From: Helianthus annuus
Taxonomy: Eukaryota > Streptophyta > Magnoliopsida > Asterales > Asteraceae
Direction of reading: 5' to 3'
DNA length: 64,000 nt
Assembly (NCBI RefSeq): GCF_002127325.2
Contig: NC_035435.2
Span: 10,127,543 to 10,191,542 of the forward strand
Shown here: one piece after another, positions 30,908-42,050 of the stretch
Position numbering within the stretch: the stretch's first letter is position 1
Layout: every line of letters starts with the position of its first letter
The notes under the pieces: model-generated
Database searches by the model: none
Seen by the model: only the letters and a program-made list of their open reading frames with translations
Told to the model about the DNA's origin: nothing
Made by a program: the position numbers and the translations under genes

Positions 30908-33900
30908 GTGCAGGGTGCTTCAGGAGGAACTATCAGTAGTCATTGGATTGTTGATAGTGGGGCATCCAGGCACATGACAGGCGACATGAAGCTTCTCTAC
31001 GATGTTAAATCTATTAGAGGAGGTTATGTTGCTTTTGCTGGAGATAAAGGTGGATACATTACGGGTGAAGGAATGATATCTAACGGGATTGTCAGCTTTG
31101 ACAAGATCAATTTTGTGCAACAACTTGATCACAATCTTCTTAGTGTTTCTCAAATTTGTGACAAGAAATTTTCAGTACACTTTGATGCTAATGGATGTTA
31201 CGTGCTGAAACCCGGCTTCAAAATTCCAAAAGAATGGATTCTCTTGTCGGCTCCAAGGATAAATGATTTGTACGTCCTTGACATGAGCCAGGCTATTACT
31301 ACGTCTGCACAAGCAACTTGTTTCGTTTCTAAAGCCACAGAAAAAGACACTATCTCTTGGCACAGACGAATGGGTCACATTCACTTACGAAAAATGAATC
31401 ATTTGGTTTCAAATGAATTGGTGAATGGTGTTCCCCTCAAAAATTTCCATCTTCAAGACGTCTGTGTTTCGTGCCAGAAAGGAAAGCAAACAAAGAAGAA
31501 GCACCCTACAAAGAAGATCAACACGGTGGCTGTTCCTCTTGAACGTTTGCACATGGATTTGTTCGGTCCTGTCAAGCACAAGAGTATTCGGGGTGATCAA
31601 TACTGCCTCGTGGTTACTGATGATTATTCAAGATTTTCTTGGGTTGCGTTCATGGCACACAAGAGTGAAACCTTTGGCATCATCAAAAACTTGATCATTC
31701 AGATTGAGAATTTGTATAAGTTGAAGGTTAGGCGGATACGTAGCGACAATGGTACTGAATTTAAAAATCATTCCATGGCGGAGTTCTGCACTTCAAAGGG
31801 TATTCTTCATGAGTTTAGTGCAGCCTATACTCCTCAACAGAATGGTGTCGCTGAACGTAAAAACCGCACATTGATCGAGACTGCTAGGACAATGTTGGTA
31901 GAGTCGCAGTTGCCCATTCCATTCTGGACTGAAGCTGTGGCCTCTGCATGTTACACATTGAACCGAGTCCTTACAGTCAAAAGACACAACAAGACCTGCT
32001 TTGAGCTTCTTCAAAAACGGAAACCAGATTTGTCTTATCTAGAACCGTTTGGAGCTCCATGCACAATCATCGATCCTAATGGAAAGTTTGGGGCAAGAGC
32101 AATTGATGGATACTTTCTTGGGTATGCCACCCCTAACTTACGAGTCTGGAATCTAGAGACTAAAAGGGTTGAAGAATGGTCTGAGGTCAGAGTACAAAGG
32201 CACACCTTGCCAGTCAAAAATCCGGGTCAACCTTGGATGTTTGAGTACGATGACTTTTTCAATTCGATCAATGTTGAAGCCGTTGAAGAAAATGTTGCGG
32301 CTAGGATGTTTTTCGAGAGTGACAATGCAACAGTTTCACCAGTGGTTCGTCCGATTCTTGTGAATCAAGAACCATCTTCTTCGGTGAACAACAATACTCT
32401 CAACAATGAGGATTTTCATGATGCAAACGAATTGAACGAATCTTCAGAGGATGATGAATTTCTAGATGCAGATCAAGAAGCTCCTACAACAGCAGTTCAT
32501 GGTACTTCAGAGGGTACTCCTCCAGTGGATACACATAGAACCGCTGAGACTACTGCATCATCCTCTTCGTCAATTCCGGGTCTTGAATTGGTTGTTGATC
32601 TTAACCTCAACAATCTGGGTATAAATGTTCCAGTTCCAGATAATCCAGAAACAAGGATTCATAATACCCATCCTCAACAAAACATCATTGGAAATGTGCA
32701 AAGTGGCGTACAAACAAGAAACATGTTGCGAAACAACAACAATGCAGGCTTGTATGCAGCTATTCGAGAATCCGGGCAACAAAACGATTGGTCCTTCGCG
32801 TGTTATGTCTCACAAGAAGAACCAAGAACGTGGAAAGAAGCCTTGAAAGATAATGCTTGGGTTGAAGCAATGCAGGAAGAACTGCAACAATTCCAGAAGC
32901 TGGGTGTCTGGAAACTCGTAGAGAAACCTGCTGGATACAAGAAGATTGGTACCCGTTGGGTTTTCAAATGCAAAAAGGATGACCGTGGAGTTGTTATCCG
33001 AAACAAAGCTCGTTTAGTCGTTCAAGGTTTTCGTCAGATTGAAGGGATCGACTACAATGAAGTATATGCACCAGTGGCACGTCTCGAAGCAATTCGAATC
33101 TTTCTAGCCTATGCGTCCTTCAAAGGATTCAAGGTTTATCAGATGGACGTGAAAAGTGCATTTTTACACGGTGTGGTTGAAGAAGAGGTGTACGTCGAAC
33201 AGCCTCCAGGTTTTGAAGATCCTATCCATCCCGATCGGGTTTGGTTGCTCAACAAAGCTCTCTATGGTCTTCATCAAGCACCACGAGCTTGGTATGCAAC
33301 CTTATCACACTATCTGCTGGAGAACGGTTTTCGTAGAGGTCTTATCGACTGTACTCTTTTCATCAAGGAACAAGATGGAGATCTTCTTCTGGTACAGGTA
33401 TACGTTGATGACATTATTTTTGGTTCTACTAATGATGTCTTGTGTAGGGAATTCGAGCGCATCATGCAGGATAAATTCGAGATGAGTGCTATGGGGGAAA
33501 TGACCTTCTTCTTGGGCCTACAAGTGCAACAAACGGAGTCTGGGATATTCATCCATCAGACTAAATATGTTGGTGACATCTTGAGCCGGTTCCAGATGTC
33601 TGATGCAACGCCCATTGGTACCCCATTGCCAACTAATCACGGAATTACTCCAGACTTGAAGGGAGAAGCTATTAGCCCTTCAATCTATCGCGCTATGATC
33701 GGATCTCTTATGTACCTCACAGCATCAAGGCCAGACATAATGTACCCGACGTGCCTGCTTGCTAGATATCAAGTTAATCCGAAGGCCTCACATCTTGCTG
33801 CTGTTAAAAGGATTTTTCGTTATTTGAAGGCGTACCCCGACACCGGTCTGTGGTACCCTAGGGATAATAACTTTGACTTGGTCGCATTCAGTGATTCTGA

Positions 33901-34348
33901 TTTTGGCGGATGTAAAATCGACGGTAAATCCACAACGGCTGGATGTCAGTTTTTAGGAAATCGCCTAGTTACATGGCAATGCAAGAAGCAGACGTGTGTA
34001 GCTACATCAACATGCGAAGCTGAATACATTGCTGCCTCAAGTTGTTGCTCTCAAGTTCTTTGGATCCAACAACAAATGCGGGACTACGGTTTTGAATTCC
34101 TAACTACTCCTATTTACGTTGATAATTCTGCTGCTTTAGATATCACTAGAAATCCTGTGCAGCATTCAAAGACCAAACACATCGAAATCAAATATCACTT
34201 CATACGTGATTGCTTTGAGAAAAGGCTAATCGATGTTGTTAAGGTCCACACCGATGACCAACGTGCCGACTTATTTACCAAAGCATTTGACAAATCAAGA
34301 TTTGACTTTTTATTATTGGTAAACGGCATTAAGGTCAAGCAAGAGTAA
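30908..34348 (+). CDS. pol: Copia pol polyprotein (protease, integrase, RT, RNase H)
   Basis: An intact 1146-codon frame in the Ty1/copia domain order. Aspartic protease: DSGAS with catalytic D16. Integrase: H152, H157, C186, C189 zinc site, then catalytic D217, D280 and E316 (exactly 35 residues between the last two). Reverse transcriptase: [11 protein letters not shown], and YVDD at 832-835. RNase H: DSDFGG with D996, then [10 protein letters not shown] and VDNSAA. The first in-frame codon after the preceding stop is not ATG; the listed start at 30,908 is GTG, so translation most likely enters from gag. It ends VKQE-TAA. With the matching LTRs this is a possibly mobile element. Confidence 0.92.
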   Translation: MQGASGGTISSHWIVDSGASRHMTGDMKLLYDVKSIRGGYVAFAGDKGGYITGEGMISNGIVSFDKINFVQQLDHNLLSVSQICDKKFSVHFDANGCYVLKPGFKIPKEWILLSAPRINDLYVLDMSQAITTSAQATCFVSKATEKDTISWHRRMGHIHLRKMNHLVSNELVNGVPLKNFHLQDVCVSCQKGKQTKKKHPTKKINTVAVPLERLHMDLFGPVKHKSIRGDQYCLVVTDDYSRFSWVAFMAHKSETFGIIKNLIIQIENLYKLKVRRIRSDNGTEFKNHSMAEFCTSKGILHEFSAAYTPQQNGVAERKNRTLIETARTMLVESQLPIPFWTEAVASACYTLNRVLTVKRHNKTCFELLQKRKPDLSYLEPFGAPCTIIDPNGKFGARAIDGYFLGYATPNLRVWNLETKRVEEWSEVRVQRHTLPVKNPGQPWMFEYDDFFNSINVEAVEENVAARMFFESDNATVSPVVRPILVNQEPSSSVNNNTLNNEDFHDANELNESSEDDEFLDADQEAPTTAVHGTSEGTPPVDTHRTAETTASSSSSIPGLELVVDLNLNNLGINVPVPDNPETRIHNTHPQQNIIGNVQSGVQTRNMLRNNNNAGLYAAIRESGQQNDWSFACYVSQEEPRTWKEALKDNAWVEAMQEELQQFQKLGVWKLVEKPAGYKKIGTRWVFKCKKDDRGVVIRNKARLVVQGFRQIEGIDYNEVYAPVARLEAIRIFLAYASFKGFKVYQMDVKSAFLHGVVEEEVYVEQPPGFEDPIHPDRVWLLNKALYGLHQAPRAWYATLSHYLLENGFRRGLIDCTLFIKEQDGDLLLVQVYVDDIIFGSTNDVLCREFERIMQDKFEMSAMGEMTFFLGLQVQQTESGIFIHQTKYVGDILSRFQMSDATPIGTPLPTNHGITPDLKGEAISPSIYRAMIGSLMYLTASRPDIMYPTCLLARYQVNPKASHLAAVKRIFRYLKAYPDTGLWYPRDNNFDLVAFSDSDFGGCKIDGKSTTAGCQFLGNRLVTWQCKKQTCVATSTCEAEYIAASSCCSQVLWIQQQMRDYGFEFLTTPIYVDNSAALDITRNPVQHSKTKHIEIKYHFIRDCFEKRLIDVVKVHTDDQRADLFTKAFDKSRFDFLLLVNGIKVKQE

Positions 34349-36242
34349 AACCAACATCGGAAAATCATTTTTGTAAATATCTTTGTGTGTTTTTAAATTT
34401 ATCTTAGTTTGTTGATTTTAGGGGGAGTAAATAATCCAAAATCTGAAAATCCAAAAACATCGAAAAATTTCAAAAACACAAAAACAATAGAAAATCAAAA
34501 ATGAGTTTCCTGGCGAGCAAAAGAGAAAATGATAGTACATCAGTGGTCTATCCAAACCTCTTTAAACCTTAAATGAAAAACGATAAGCAGCTCTATATAA
34601 GATGTATCGGTAGGCTCACAATCATTTTAAAGTGTGCAGGGTGATATAAATCTTAATCGACTGAAGATCAGGTGGGAACCATTCATTGGCATATGGTCTT
34701 AGTACCGAAATTTCGTTTGATAGATTGCCGAGGTTCTGAGATATTCGGTCTTTATGCTGCTTATCATCTGGGTATCATGGTTGTATCTTTTACCGAAAAA
34801 TAACGGGGACGCAAGTCTAGATCTTCCATGATACTATACATACGTGTACATATTGCATACTGCATTCGTCCTCAATAAGTGATAAACAATCACATGTCCA
34901 TAACAAATAAGTGATAAAATATCACATTTATCCGGGTGTCAAGTTCGTCTCTCTGTTGTACGGAAGTACTGACCTGTTCACGGACTTGCACCTGTGCCCT
35001 CATGCATACGAAAATCAAGTTCCTCATCAATAAGTGATTATATCACATAGGGCTTGTTTTCAAATCAAAATAAGTGAGTATCTCACAATTTATACGGTCA
35101 AACAGATGATAATCGGTATACTCACCGGTAAGATGAACTCTCGTGCATACCTTGATACGGGAATGTGTCGTGATGTGGATGAACACCGGTCGGTAAGTAT
35201 AAACCATACCTTAACGTATCCTCTAAACATGATTACATCTGATAAGTTGAGCTTAAGTGGACAACAATACCGATAATTGTTATAGGATGCTTATCTTAAT
35301 ATTAACTAACTGAACAACAAGAGTGTTTTGGCATAACCGTACACTGATATGATTCTCTTACCCTCGAAACTCGCAAAAAGAATGTCTGTATATATTTATG
35401 TACTGCTTAGCTTTTATTATTTCTTTTAAACAGTTTCGTCGTTTGGTGCATATCAGCACGACATTAGCGGTGATGTCGTTTGATAACACTCAAAGGATTT
35501 TAAATTGTTGTCTTTTAATTTCAAAAATACCAAAAAGATTTTAGGCTTGTTTTAATATAAACTTTATAAAAGCCAAAAAGATTTTATTTCTGCTCTATTT
35601 TCGATCGTACGATGTTGGAGCTCAAGTCTTCGTTACCTGAAACCTGACTGAAAACCGAACTGACTAAATCTTCATAAACGGTCAAAAAAAAAATTTGCAG
35701 ATTTTGAAAGTTAGAATTTAAATTGATAAATTTATTAGAACTTTCAAACTGTCGGACGGTGTTAGATTGTGACATGGTCATACGTGTGTCATTTGTTTAT
35801 ACTATATTCCAAGCAGTTGTTCTCATTACGCGTTTAGATTTCTTGCATGTGCAGATTCTAAAGGCTCGGAGAACATGGTCGATGACAAGCTTTGGAATGA
35901 AGACACCACGAGAAGGCGCTCAAAAGATGAAGATGATCGAGTTGCCGCTGGCCATCATCAACACCACAAGGATCTCACTTCATAAAGATAAAGTCTTTTC
36001 ATGAGCATAACTCAAGGGGGAGCTTATGTTAAGGGGGAGTTTGTTAACACACTGCCTACATGATACGGGTAGTTTGTTGATACACTCTCTGCTTTCAAGA
36101 CGTGAAGATTTTGAAGATCCTCCGACTTTGAAGACGTGAAAGGACATCAGAGTTTGAGAACTCGAAGACCAAAGACCGTCGAAGTTCGAGACGAGTCTAC
36201 AACTATAGAAGATAAAGACAAAGCTACAGCCAAGGGGGAGTT
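34349..36242 (+). other. Copia 3' internal region (non-coding)
   Basis: 1.9 kb between pol and the 3' LTR, where SIRE-type elements may have an env-like frame; none is supported here. It has four imperfect palindromes AATAAGTGAT...ATCAC at 34,877, 34,909, 35,028 and 35,071. At 36,013, 36,031 and 36,232 there are three polypurine tracts (AAGGGGGAG), and LTR-start-like TGTT(A/G)A text follows the second and again at 36,075. Confidence 0.6.
36232..36242 (+). promoter_or_regulatory. Copia polypurine tract
   Basis: AAGGGGGAGTT directly before the 3' LTR start at 36,243. Confidence 0.8.
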
Positions 36243-36874
36243 TGTTGGTGCACTTGTGTCTGTACTTTGTCTGTATTCGGTCTGTATGTACGATGTTCTA
36301 TTTAGTGTTGTAAGTTGACCAAGTCAACTATCCTCCTAGTTTGACTTGGACAACATTTGAAAGATGTTCTGATCGAAGGATAGCCTCGAAGGATACACCT
36401 GATCCTTCGAGGTGATCGAAAGATATGGTTCGACCATGGTTCGACCATTAGACCTCGAAGGATGATCCTTCGAGGTCCATGCTGATCTTTCGTGTGAACT
36501 ATGATCGATAGATGATCCTTCGGACCATCTATCAGATCCTTCGATCCAGACCTGCTGAGCTGAGTATATATACCCATGCATGTGTTGAGTTTCGGTAGAC
36601 AGACACAAGACAGAGAGAGAGAGTATTCCTTGAGAGCATTCTGTCCAAAACTCACACACACACCTTAGAGAGTTTATAGAACACTTCTGTAAACATTGAG
36701 CTTGTAACCGAACCCTCATTGCATTAATACAAGTTGTGTTAATCGGTGAACGTGTGTGTTTGTTTCTCTACTTGCTACTAACTCGGTTTGCTTGCTAGCT
36801 TGGATTCCGCACTCGCTAGTAGGTTTGTATAACAAGGTTTAGGTTCGTTATCCTCCGCGAAACAGGGACCTACA
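36243..36874 (+). repeat. 3' LTR of the intact copia element
   Basis: 632 bp, the same length as the 5' LTR, and I saw no differences; both antisense reading frames inside are identical in the two copies. This points to a very recent insertion. Confidence 0.9.
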
Positions 36875-37006
36875 TTTATTAACTTTTATTATTAGTTAGT
36901 GCAATTATAAAACTAAAAAATATTCAAATTAGTGGCAAAATTGTGGCAAGTTGCAACAATTTTCCCACAAAATTTAACTATATTGTTTATCATTTTTTGT
37001 TAACTG

Positions 37007-37132
37007 TTTTTTTTTTTTTTTTTTTTTTTTTGGAACTGCTTAATTTTTGTCAACGGGATTCAAACCCTCTTTCATATAAAAAGGCAAGGCCTTATTCAAT
37101 GCCTTGATATAGGTAGACCAAAGGTTCTTTGG
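37007..37132 (-). mobile_element. SINE with poly(A) tail and target duplication
   Basis: Minus strand: a ~100-bp body with a B-box-like GGTTTGAATCC, ending in 25 A (seen as T at 37,007-37,031). It is flanked by TTGTTAACTG (36,997-37,006) and TTGTTAATTG (37,133-37,142), a 10-bp target duplication with one mismatch. The A box is weak. It lies just left of the duplicated unit and is therefore single-copy here. Confidence 0.6.
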
Positions 37133-37360
37133 TTGTTAATTGTTAGTACGATAAAAATAAACATATTTAAAAACTAAAATATCAAAATACGTGTCAAAGT
37201 TGTCGCAGCTTGCCACATTTTACCCGTAGAACATTACTATTTTTTTTTATTTGATAACTCATATTATTTGTTCATGCAATATAATAAACAATTTTACAGA
37301 CTAAAAAATCTAAAATCATGGCAAAGTTGTCGCAACTTGCAACAATTTTTCCACAAAACA

Positions 37361-37920
37361 TTATTTGGATTTTAATAATCTTAACTTTCATTCATTGGTC
37401 TACGTGAATCTCAACTTGTACGAATTTGACCCCATCAGTCCTTTTTCTAACATGACACAAACATAGTTATTGGCTGATATGGCTACTTATGTGTACGCTT
37501 ATATGGCACAAACCTAATTATTTGATTTTAATAATCCTAACGTTCACCACCACAATCAACAACCACCACCGTTAGCCACCACTTCCACCACCATCAGCCG
37601 CTACCACCAAACCACCATCAACGACCACTACCACCAGCCGCCATGGTGGTGGTGGTGGTGGCGGATGGTGGTCGTGGTTGTTGATGGTGGTGGATGGTGG
37701 TTGTTTATGGTGGTGAAAGTTAGGATTATTAAAATCCAATAAATAGGTTTGTGCCATATAAGCATACACATCAGCAAATAACTAGGTTTGTACCACGTTA
37801 GCGAAAAAAGTAACTGGGTATGGGCTAATTTCTTACAAGTTAGGATTGACAGGCGGAATTTTTTAAGTTGAGATTAATGTCATCCAATGAGTGAAAGTTA
37901 AAATTAATAAAATACAATAA
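37361..37920. mobile_element. Foldback MITE (560 bp, almost fully palindromic)
   Basis: The halves are inverted copies meeting near 37,640 at GCCGCCATGGTGGTGG. Matching pairs include TTTAATAATCTTAACTTTCA with TGAAAGTTAAAATTAATAAA, and TATGGCACAAACCTA with TAGGTTTGTGCCATA. The CCACCA/TGGTGG centre makes the proline- and histidine-rich open frame seen here, which is not a gene. Copy 2 is at 49,612-50,171. Confidence 0.7.
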
Positions 37921-38697
37921 CCATTTTTTCTGTTTAATAACTGATTATATTTGCTAGTAAAAAATAAAACAAAATTAAAACTAAAAATCGAAAAGTGAGG
38001 CAAGGTTACCGCAACATGTGACAATTTTATCACTAAACTTTATTTCTTTATTTATTTATAAAATTTTGTTATACGTTACTACAATAAAATAAACAAATTA
38101 AAAACTAAAAAAATCCAAAGTTTTTGCAACTATCCACGGTTTTCCCACAAAACTTGACTTTTTCCATTAAATTATGTTATTTGTTAGTACAATTAAACAA
38201 ATAATTTAAAATCTAAAAAAATCAAAAATTTTCCCAAACTTAATACGCTATTTTTATTTATTAAATTTTCTTTTTTTATTAGTAAAATGATATAACCATT
38301 TTAAAAACAAAAAAAAAAATCAAAAGTTGTAGAAAACTTGCCACAAGTTGCAACAAGTTTCCCATAAAACGTTATTTTTTAGCTATTAAATTTTATAAGT
38401 ACACTAAAACAAACAATTTAAAAACTAAAAAGAAAATCAAAAGTCATGGCAAAGTTGTCGCAAATTGCGACAATTTACCCCACAAAACGTTTTTTATTTA
38501 TTAAAATTTTCTTATTTTGTTAGTATAATGAAATAACATCTCATAAATCCAAAAGTTTCCTTAAACCTTTATTTTTTATTTATTAAGATTTTGCATGTAA
38601 CTTTACATGTATATCTGTGTATACATGTATATACGCATGTGTATGTATATATATGTATGTGTGTATGCATGTTTTTATCTACGTATGTATATATCTA

Positions 38698-39310
38698 GAG
38701 TAAATTACAAGTTTTGTCCTTTATATTTGTACCAAAATGTAGGCGGTGTCCTTTGCCTTTAAATTTGACGAGTTTTGTCTTTAACGTTTCAAAATCTTGC
38801 ATGTTATGTCCTTTAGCCGTAACTCAGTCAGATTTTTTTTTGTTGAATATGGTCATTTATCTTGCACATGAGGGTATTCTTGTCATTCTACCTCATCAGG
38901 TACTATTGTGTAAAATAAGTTATAGTAAGGGATTGTTGTGTAAAATATAAAAATATTTACATTTATAAAAAATCTGCAAACATCTTTCTCTCTCTCTCTC
39001 TCTGAAATTTCCTCTATCTCTCTCCCTCTTTCTCCCCTTATCTCCTCCTTCTCCGGCCTCAAAATGACGGTAGTGGTGGTGGTTTCATGGTAAAATCGGC
39101 GGCAACGATGACGGTGTGGTGGTGGTTTCAAGATGAATCGACGATGATAGTAACGGCGGTGGTTTCAAGATAAATTGGTGGTGGGTGCAAAGCTTCAAGA
39201 TGACGGCTCTGGCGGGAAACGGTGGAAATGGATCGGTGAACCTCATACAAACAAACCCAGAAAACAACTCACACCCAGAAACCCTAACACAAAAAAAATC
39301 AAACCCGTTA
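38698..39310. mobile_element. One-armed Mutator-like fragment
   Basis: Begins GAGTAAATTACAAGTTTTGT, the kind of terminus seen on long-TIR elements, and contains GTCCTTTA, a CT microsatellite and GGTGGTTTCA repeats. No matching right arm was found before the next element, so it is probably truncated by it. Copy 2 begins near 50,948. Confidence 0.35.
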
Positions 39311-39315
39311 GCACC

Positions 39316-40533
39316 CTACCACTATCCTCCATTTCCGGTGGTTTACCCTTTTTTCACCTTTAGTCCCTAACTTTTTAAAATTACAGCTATAGTTCATAAC
39401 TTTTCAATTTTCGTTCCCGAATAGTCCCTGGGCTTAACATCAGTTAGTTTTCTCCAGTAAGAGGGTGTGAAATTACATAAATACCCTTTCCTCATCTTCA
39501 ATACCCAACACAACCCCAATCTTACCCCACCATCAACCACCCATCCTCATCTTCACTGAATAGATATATCTAGAGAGAGAAAATACAAAAACGTAGAGAG
39601 AGAAAGGAGAATGCAGATAAAGGGAGAAAAGAGTGATTGAGAAAGAAAGAAACAGAGCCGGCGACGATGGAAAGAACAACTCCGGTGTTTGTTGCAGGTT
39701 TGATGATGTTGTTTCATCAACGATTTGATGACGGCAACGCGATCTGCAGATATGTTTTGGCCTTGTAATAACGCGATTTGCAGATCTGTTTTTGAAACCC
39801 AAGTCTTGAATACTAGTAGGTCCTAAAGTTATGAAATTTTTGTAATTAACAACAGCCACATTAAAGTGCTTAATAAGATTCTTGTGTAATGTAGCAGATA
39901 TAGGTTTAGGGTTACTGTTTATTGGATTTGGATTCATAGAAAGGAACTCAAAAAAAAAAAAAAAAATTTGGTTAATTTAAGATGAGTTTAAAGTTTAAAC
40001 AGGTGTCAATCATCTATAAATCATACATGCACCTCCTTCTATATGAAAGTGAGAACCTGAGCTTTTTTTTGTGTTGATGCACTTCAAATTCGTGCCTTGA
40101 AGCTGGAACATGTACTTCTGGATTTTTGATTAGGAAAGCGAGGGAATTGTTCCTTTTAATATCAATTCAAGATAAAGCTAGAACATGTCATCAAACCTCT
40201 AAATCATTTCCGAGAGAGAGATGAAGAGAGAGAAAGAGAGATTTGGGTTTGTTCTCCGGCGACTGTGAGTTTCCGGCGACAGTTACGGAGAAGAGGGGTT
40301 GGGGTGGGGTGGGCCCCACTTGAATTTATAAATAATAAATTGATTTTGGTAATGTTTTAATTTATTATGTTTTATATCAAGGGCATTTAGGCCATTTCAC
40401 ACCCATCCATCCGCTTTATGGACTATACGAGAACGAATGTGCAAAAGTTGGGGACTATAGCTGTAATTTTAGAAAGTTAGGGACTAAAGGTGAAAACAGA
40501 ACAAATCACAGGAACTATGCAAGCATTTTTCTC
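39316..40533. mobile_element. Mutator-like long-TIR non-autonomous element
   Basis: Arms at 39,351-39,488 and 40,380-40,494 are inverted copies: CACCTTTAGTCCCTAACTTT with AAAGTTAGGGACTAAAGGTG, and AATTACAGCTATAG with CTATAGCTGTAATT. The right arm continues to GCATTTTTCTC at 40,533; the outer left arm is diverged. The interior holds GA-rich text and no transposase. Copy 2 is at 51,566-52,783. 40,534-41,450 after it is AT-rich, with a leader-like pyrimidine-rich block near 40,880 but no gene. Confidence 0.6.
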
Positions 40534-41450
40534 ATATTATAATTTGCAAGAAAAAGGATAATTACAATTAACGTAAAATCAATTTATTCAAAAATTTGAA
40601 ATAATAACTACTTCACATACTTATCAAAATTTGAAATAATCATCACTTTTAAATTTGAAGTTTATCTAATATGCTACAAACGTGAATAGTACATAGATTA
40701 TCATAGCTACTAAACTATTACCATAACTTTTTTTATATAACATATGTACATGTATTATTATGATATTAATAATAAATAATGAAATATAAATATAATGTTA
40801 TATTTATGAATAGAAATTAAAATGCCCAAAATTATATAAGGCCCTAAATATATTTTTCGCGCTGATTGTATTTTGGCGCTATACCCTCTCCTTCTCTTTC
40901 GCTGCTTCTATACTGGTGGACGGAGTGGTGGTTTTAGGCGGTTTCCCTCTTTGTTTCAGAGCGACGATTTGGAGCAACAATTCAAAGTTCGATCCAAACC
41001 GGTAAATTGTCATTTATTCCCTTTGCCAAGATATAAATCTCCATACTTTAATCAATCATATCTAAGATTCGAGTTCACTAGCTAGGGCTGAGGACTGTGC
41101 GACTGCTACTAGTGATTTTCGGCCATCAGTAGACTCCGAGTTGGTGGTTTTTGGCGGTGCTTCTTTACAACAGGTATGAATTGAACCCATCTTATTAAAT
41201 CAATTGTCATTCCCGTTTGAGAATTATATTGGCTTAATTTTAATGCGACATCTATCTGTTGATTTTGTTGTTGTTATGAATTACGAAACACATAAAGGAC
41301 TTTATTTTTGCTATCTGTATATGTTATTATTGATGATAATCTAACTGCTACTTGATTAGAATCATCCATCTCTGGAAACATGTTGTGCACTTTATTCTTT
41401 TTTTCTCTTCACTGTCTTGTTTTGCCATTTTGATAAGAGTTGTATTCTAA

Positions 41451-41766
41451 GGCTATAGGGTGTGGTTGGAGCCACATGGGGCTTTATCAAGTCCACGTAG
41501 GATCCACGTAGATCCATGTCAGCCATGGAGCCCCCCTTTAATTTGTAGGGTGTGGATAAAGCCCCCTATTAAACAAAATTAAAAAAAAAAAAATTTGATT
41601 GGTTTACAAGTTGTGGACCCCACCTGATAAAGCCCTTCGAGCTCGTTACCATGGTGGCAATGGTTCAATAGCGCCCCGGCATAGCGCCGGGGGTGTGGAA
41701 CGATGGTGGGGGTGGGGTGCTATAGGTGGCCAGCTGGGTTGGGTGACGCCCCCACACCCTCCAGCC
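41451..41766. mobile_element. PIF/Harbinger-type MITE
   Basis: Starts GGCTATAGGGTGTGG and ends CCACACCCTCCAGCC, inverted ends with two mismatches, flanked on both sides by TAA. A 3-bp TAA/TTA duplication is the signature of PIF/Harbinger transposition. It is 316 bp long and GC-rich, with no coding capacity. Copy 2 is at 53,701-54,015, also flanked by TAA. Confidence 0.75.
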
Positions 41767-42050
41767 TAATGCACCCTTGTGTTGATTATCATTCTTTAAA
41801 TTAAAGTGTAGTGCATTTGCTCAAGTCTTGGTTTTCCTTTGTAGACACAATAGCTATCAAGTGATCACTTGATCTAACTTCTTTTTGAGATCCTTCTTCA
41901 TCATCTCTCACAAAAGCCAACACACGAACAAGCTACTAGCTTGTACACATTATATAAAGTCTTGTATATGTTGTCTTTAGTCTTCCAATGTCACATTGCT
42001 ATCAATTCTTTGTGCTTTGGAGTTTTTTTTTATCAGGAACCTTTACAGCA

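Larger units (their letters stand above)
25668..36874 (+). mobile_element. Complete Ty1/copia element (11.2 kb, SIRE/Maximus-like)
   Basis: Two 632-bp LTRs, equal in length and apparently identical, flanked by TTTAT at 25,663-25,667 and 36,875-36,879. It contains a primer-binding site, an 800-bp leader, an open gag frame, an open pol frame, a 1.9-kb non-coding 3' region and a polypurine tract. No inactivating change was seen. The long gag, in-frame gag-pol stop and long 3' region suggest the SIRE/Maximus lineage; this is by layout only. It sits inside a CACTA-like element. Confidence 0.9.

Noticed and set aside
35034..35276. An 80-residue sense frame between pol and 3' LTR, of equal length in both copia elements (62,083-61,841 on the minus strand), in the position of an env-like gene
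   Set aside because: By codon comparison about twelve differences change the residue and only about three do not. This is the opposite of coding constraint. No signal peptide or membrane segment is evident.
35584..35781. A ~65-residue antisense frame also open in the minus-strand copia (49,151-49,342 and 61,394-61,585)
   Set aside because: Explained by homology of the non-coding 3' region; low-complexity text with no domain or start context.
37572..37769. Proline- and histidine-rich frame, also at 49,823-50,020
   Set aside because: Made by the CCACCA/TGGTGG centre of a foldback MITE.
39533..39937. A 134-residue minus-strand frame, also at 51,783-52,187
   Set aside because: Lies in the interior of a Mutator-like element; serine/phenylalanine-rich because of GA microsatellites; no domain.
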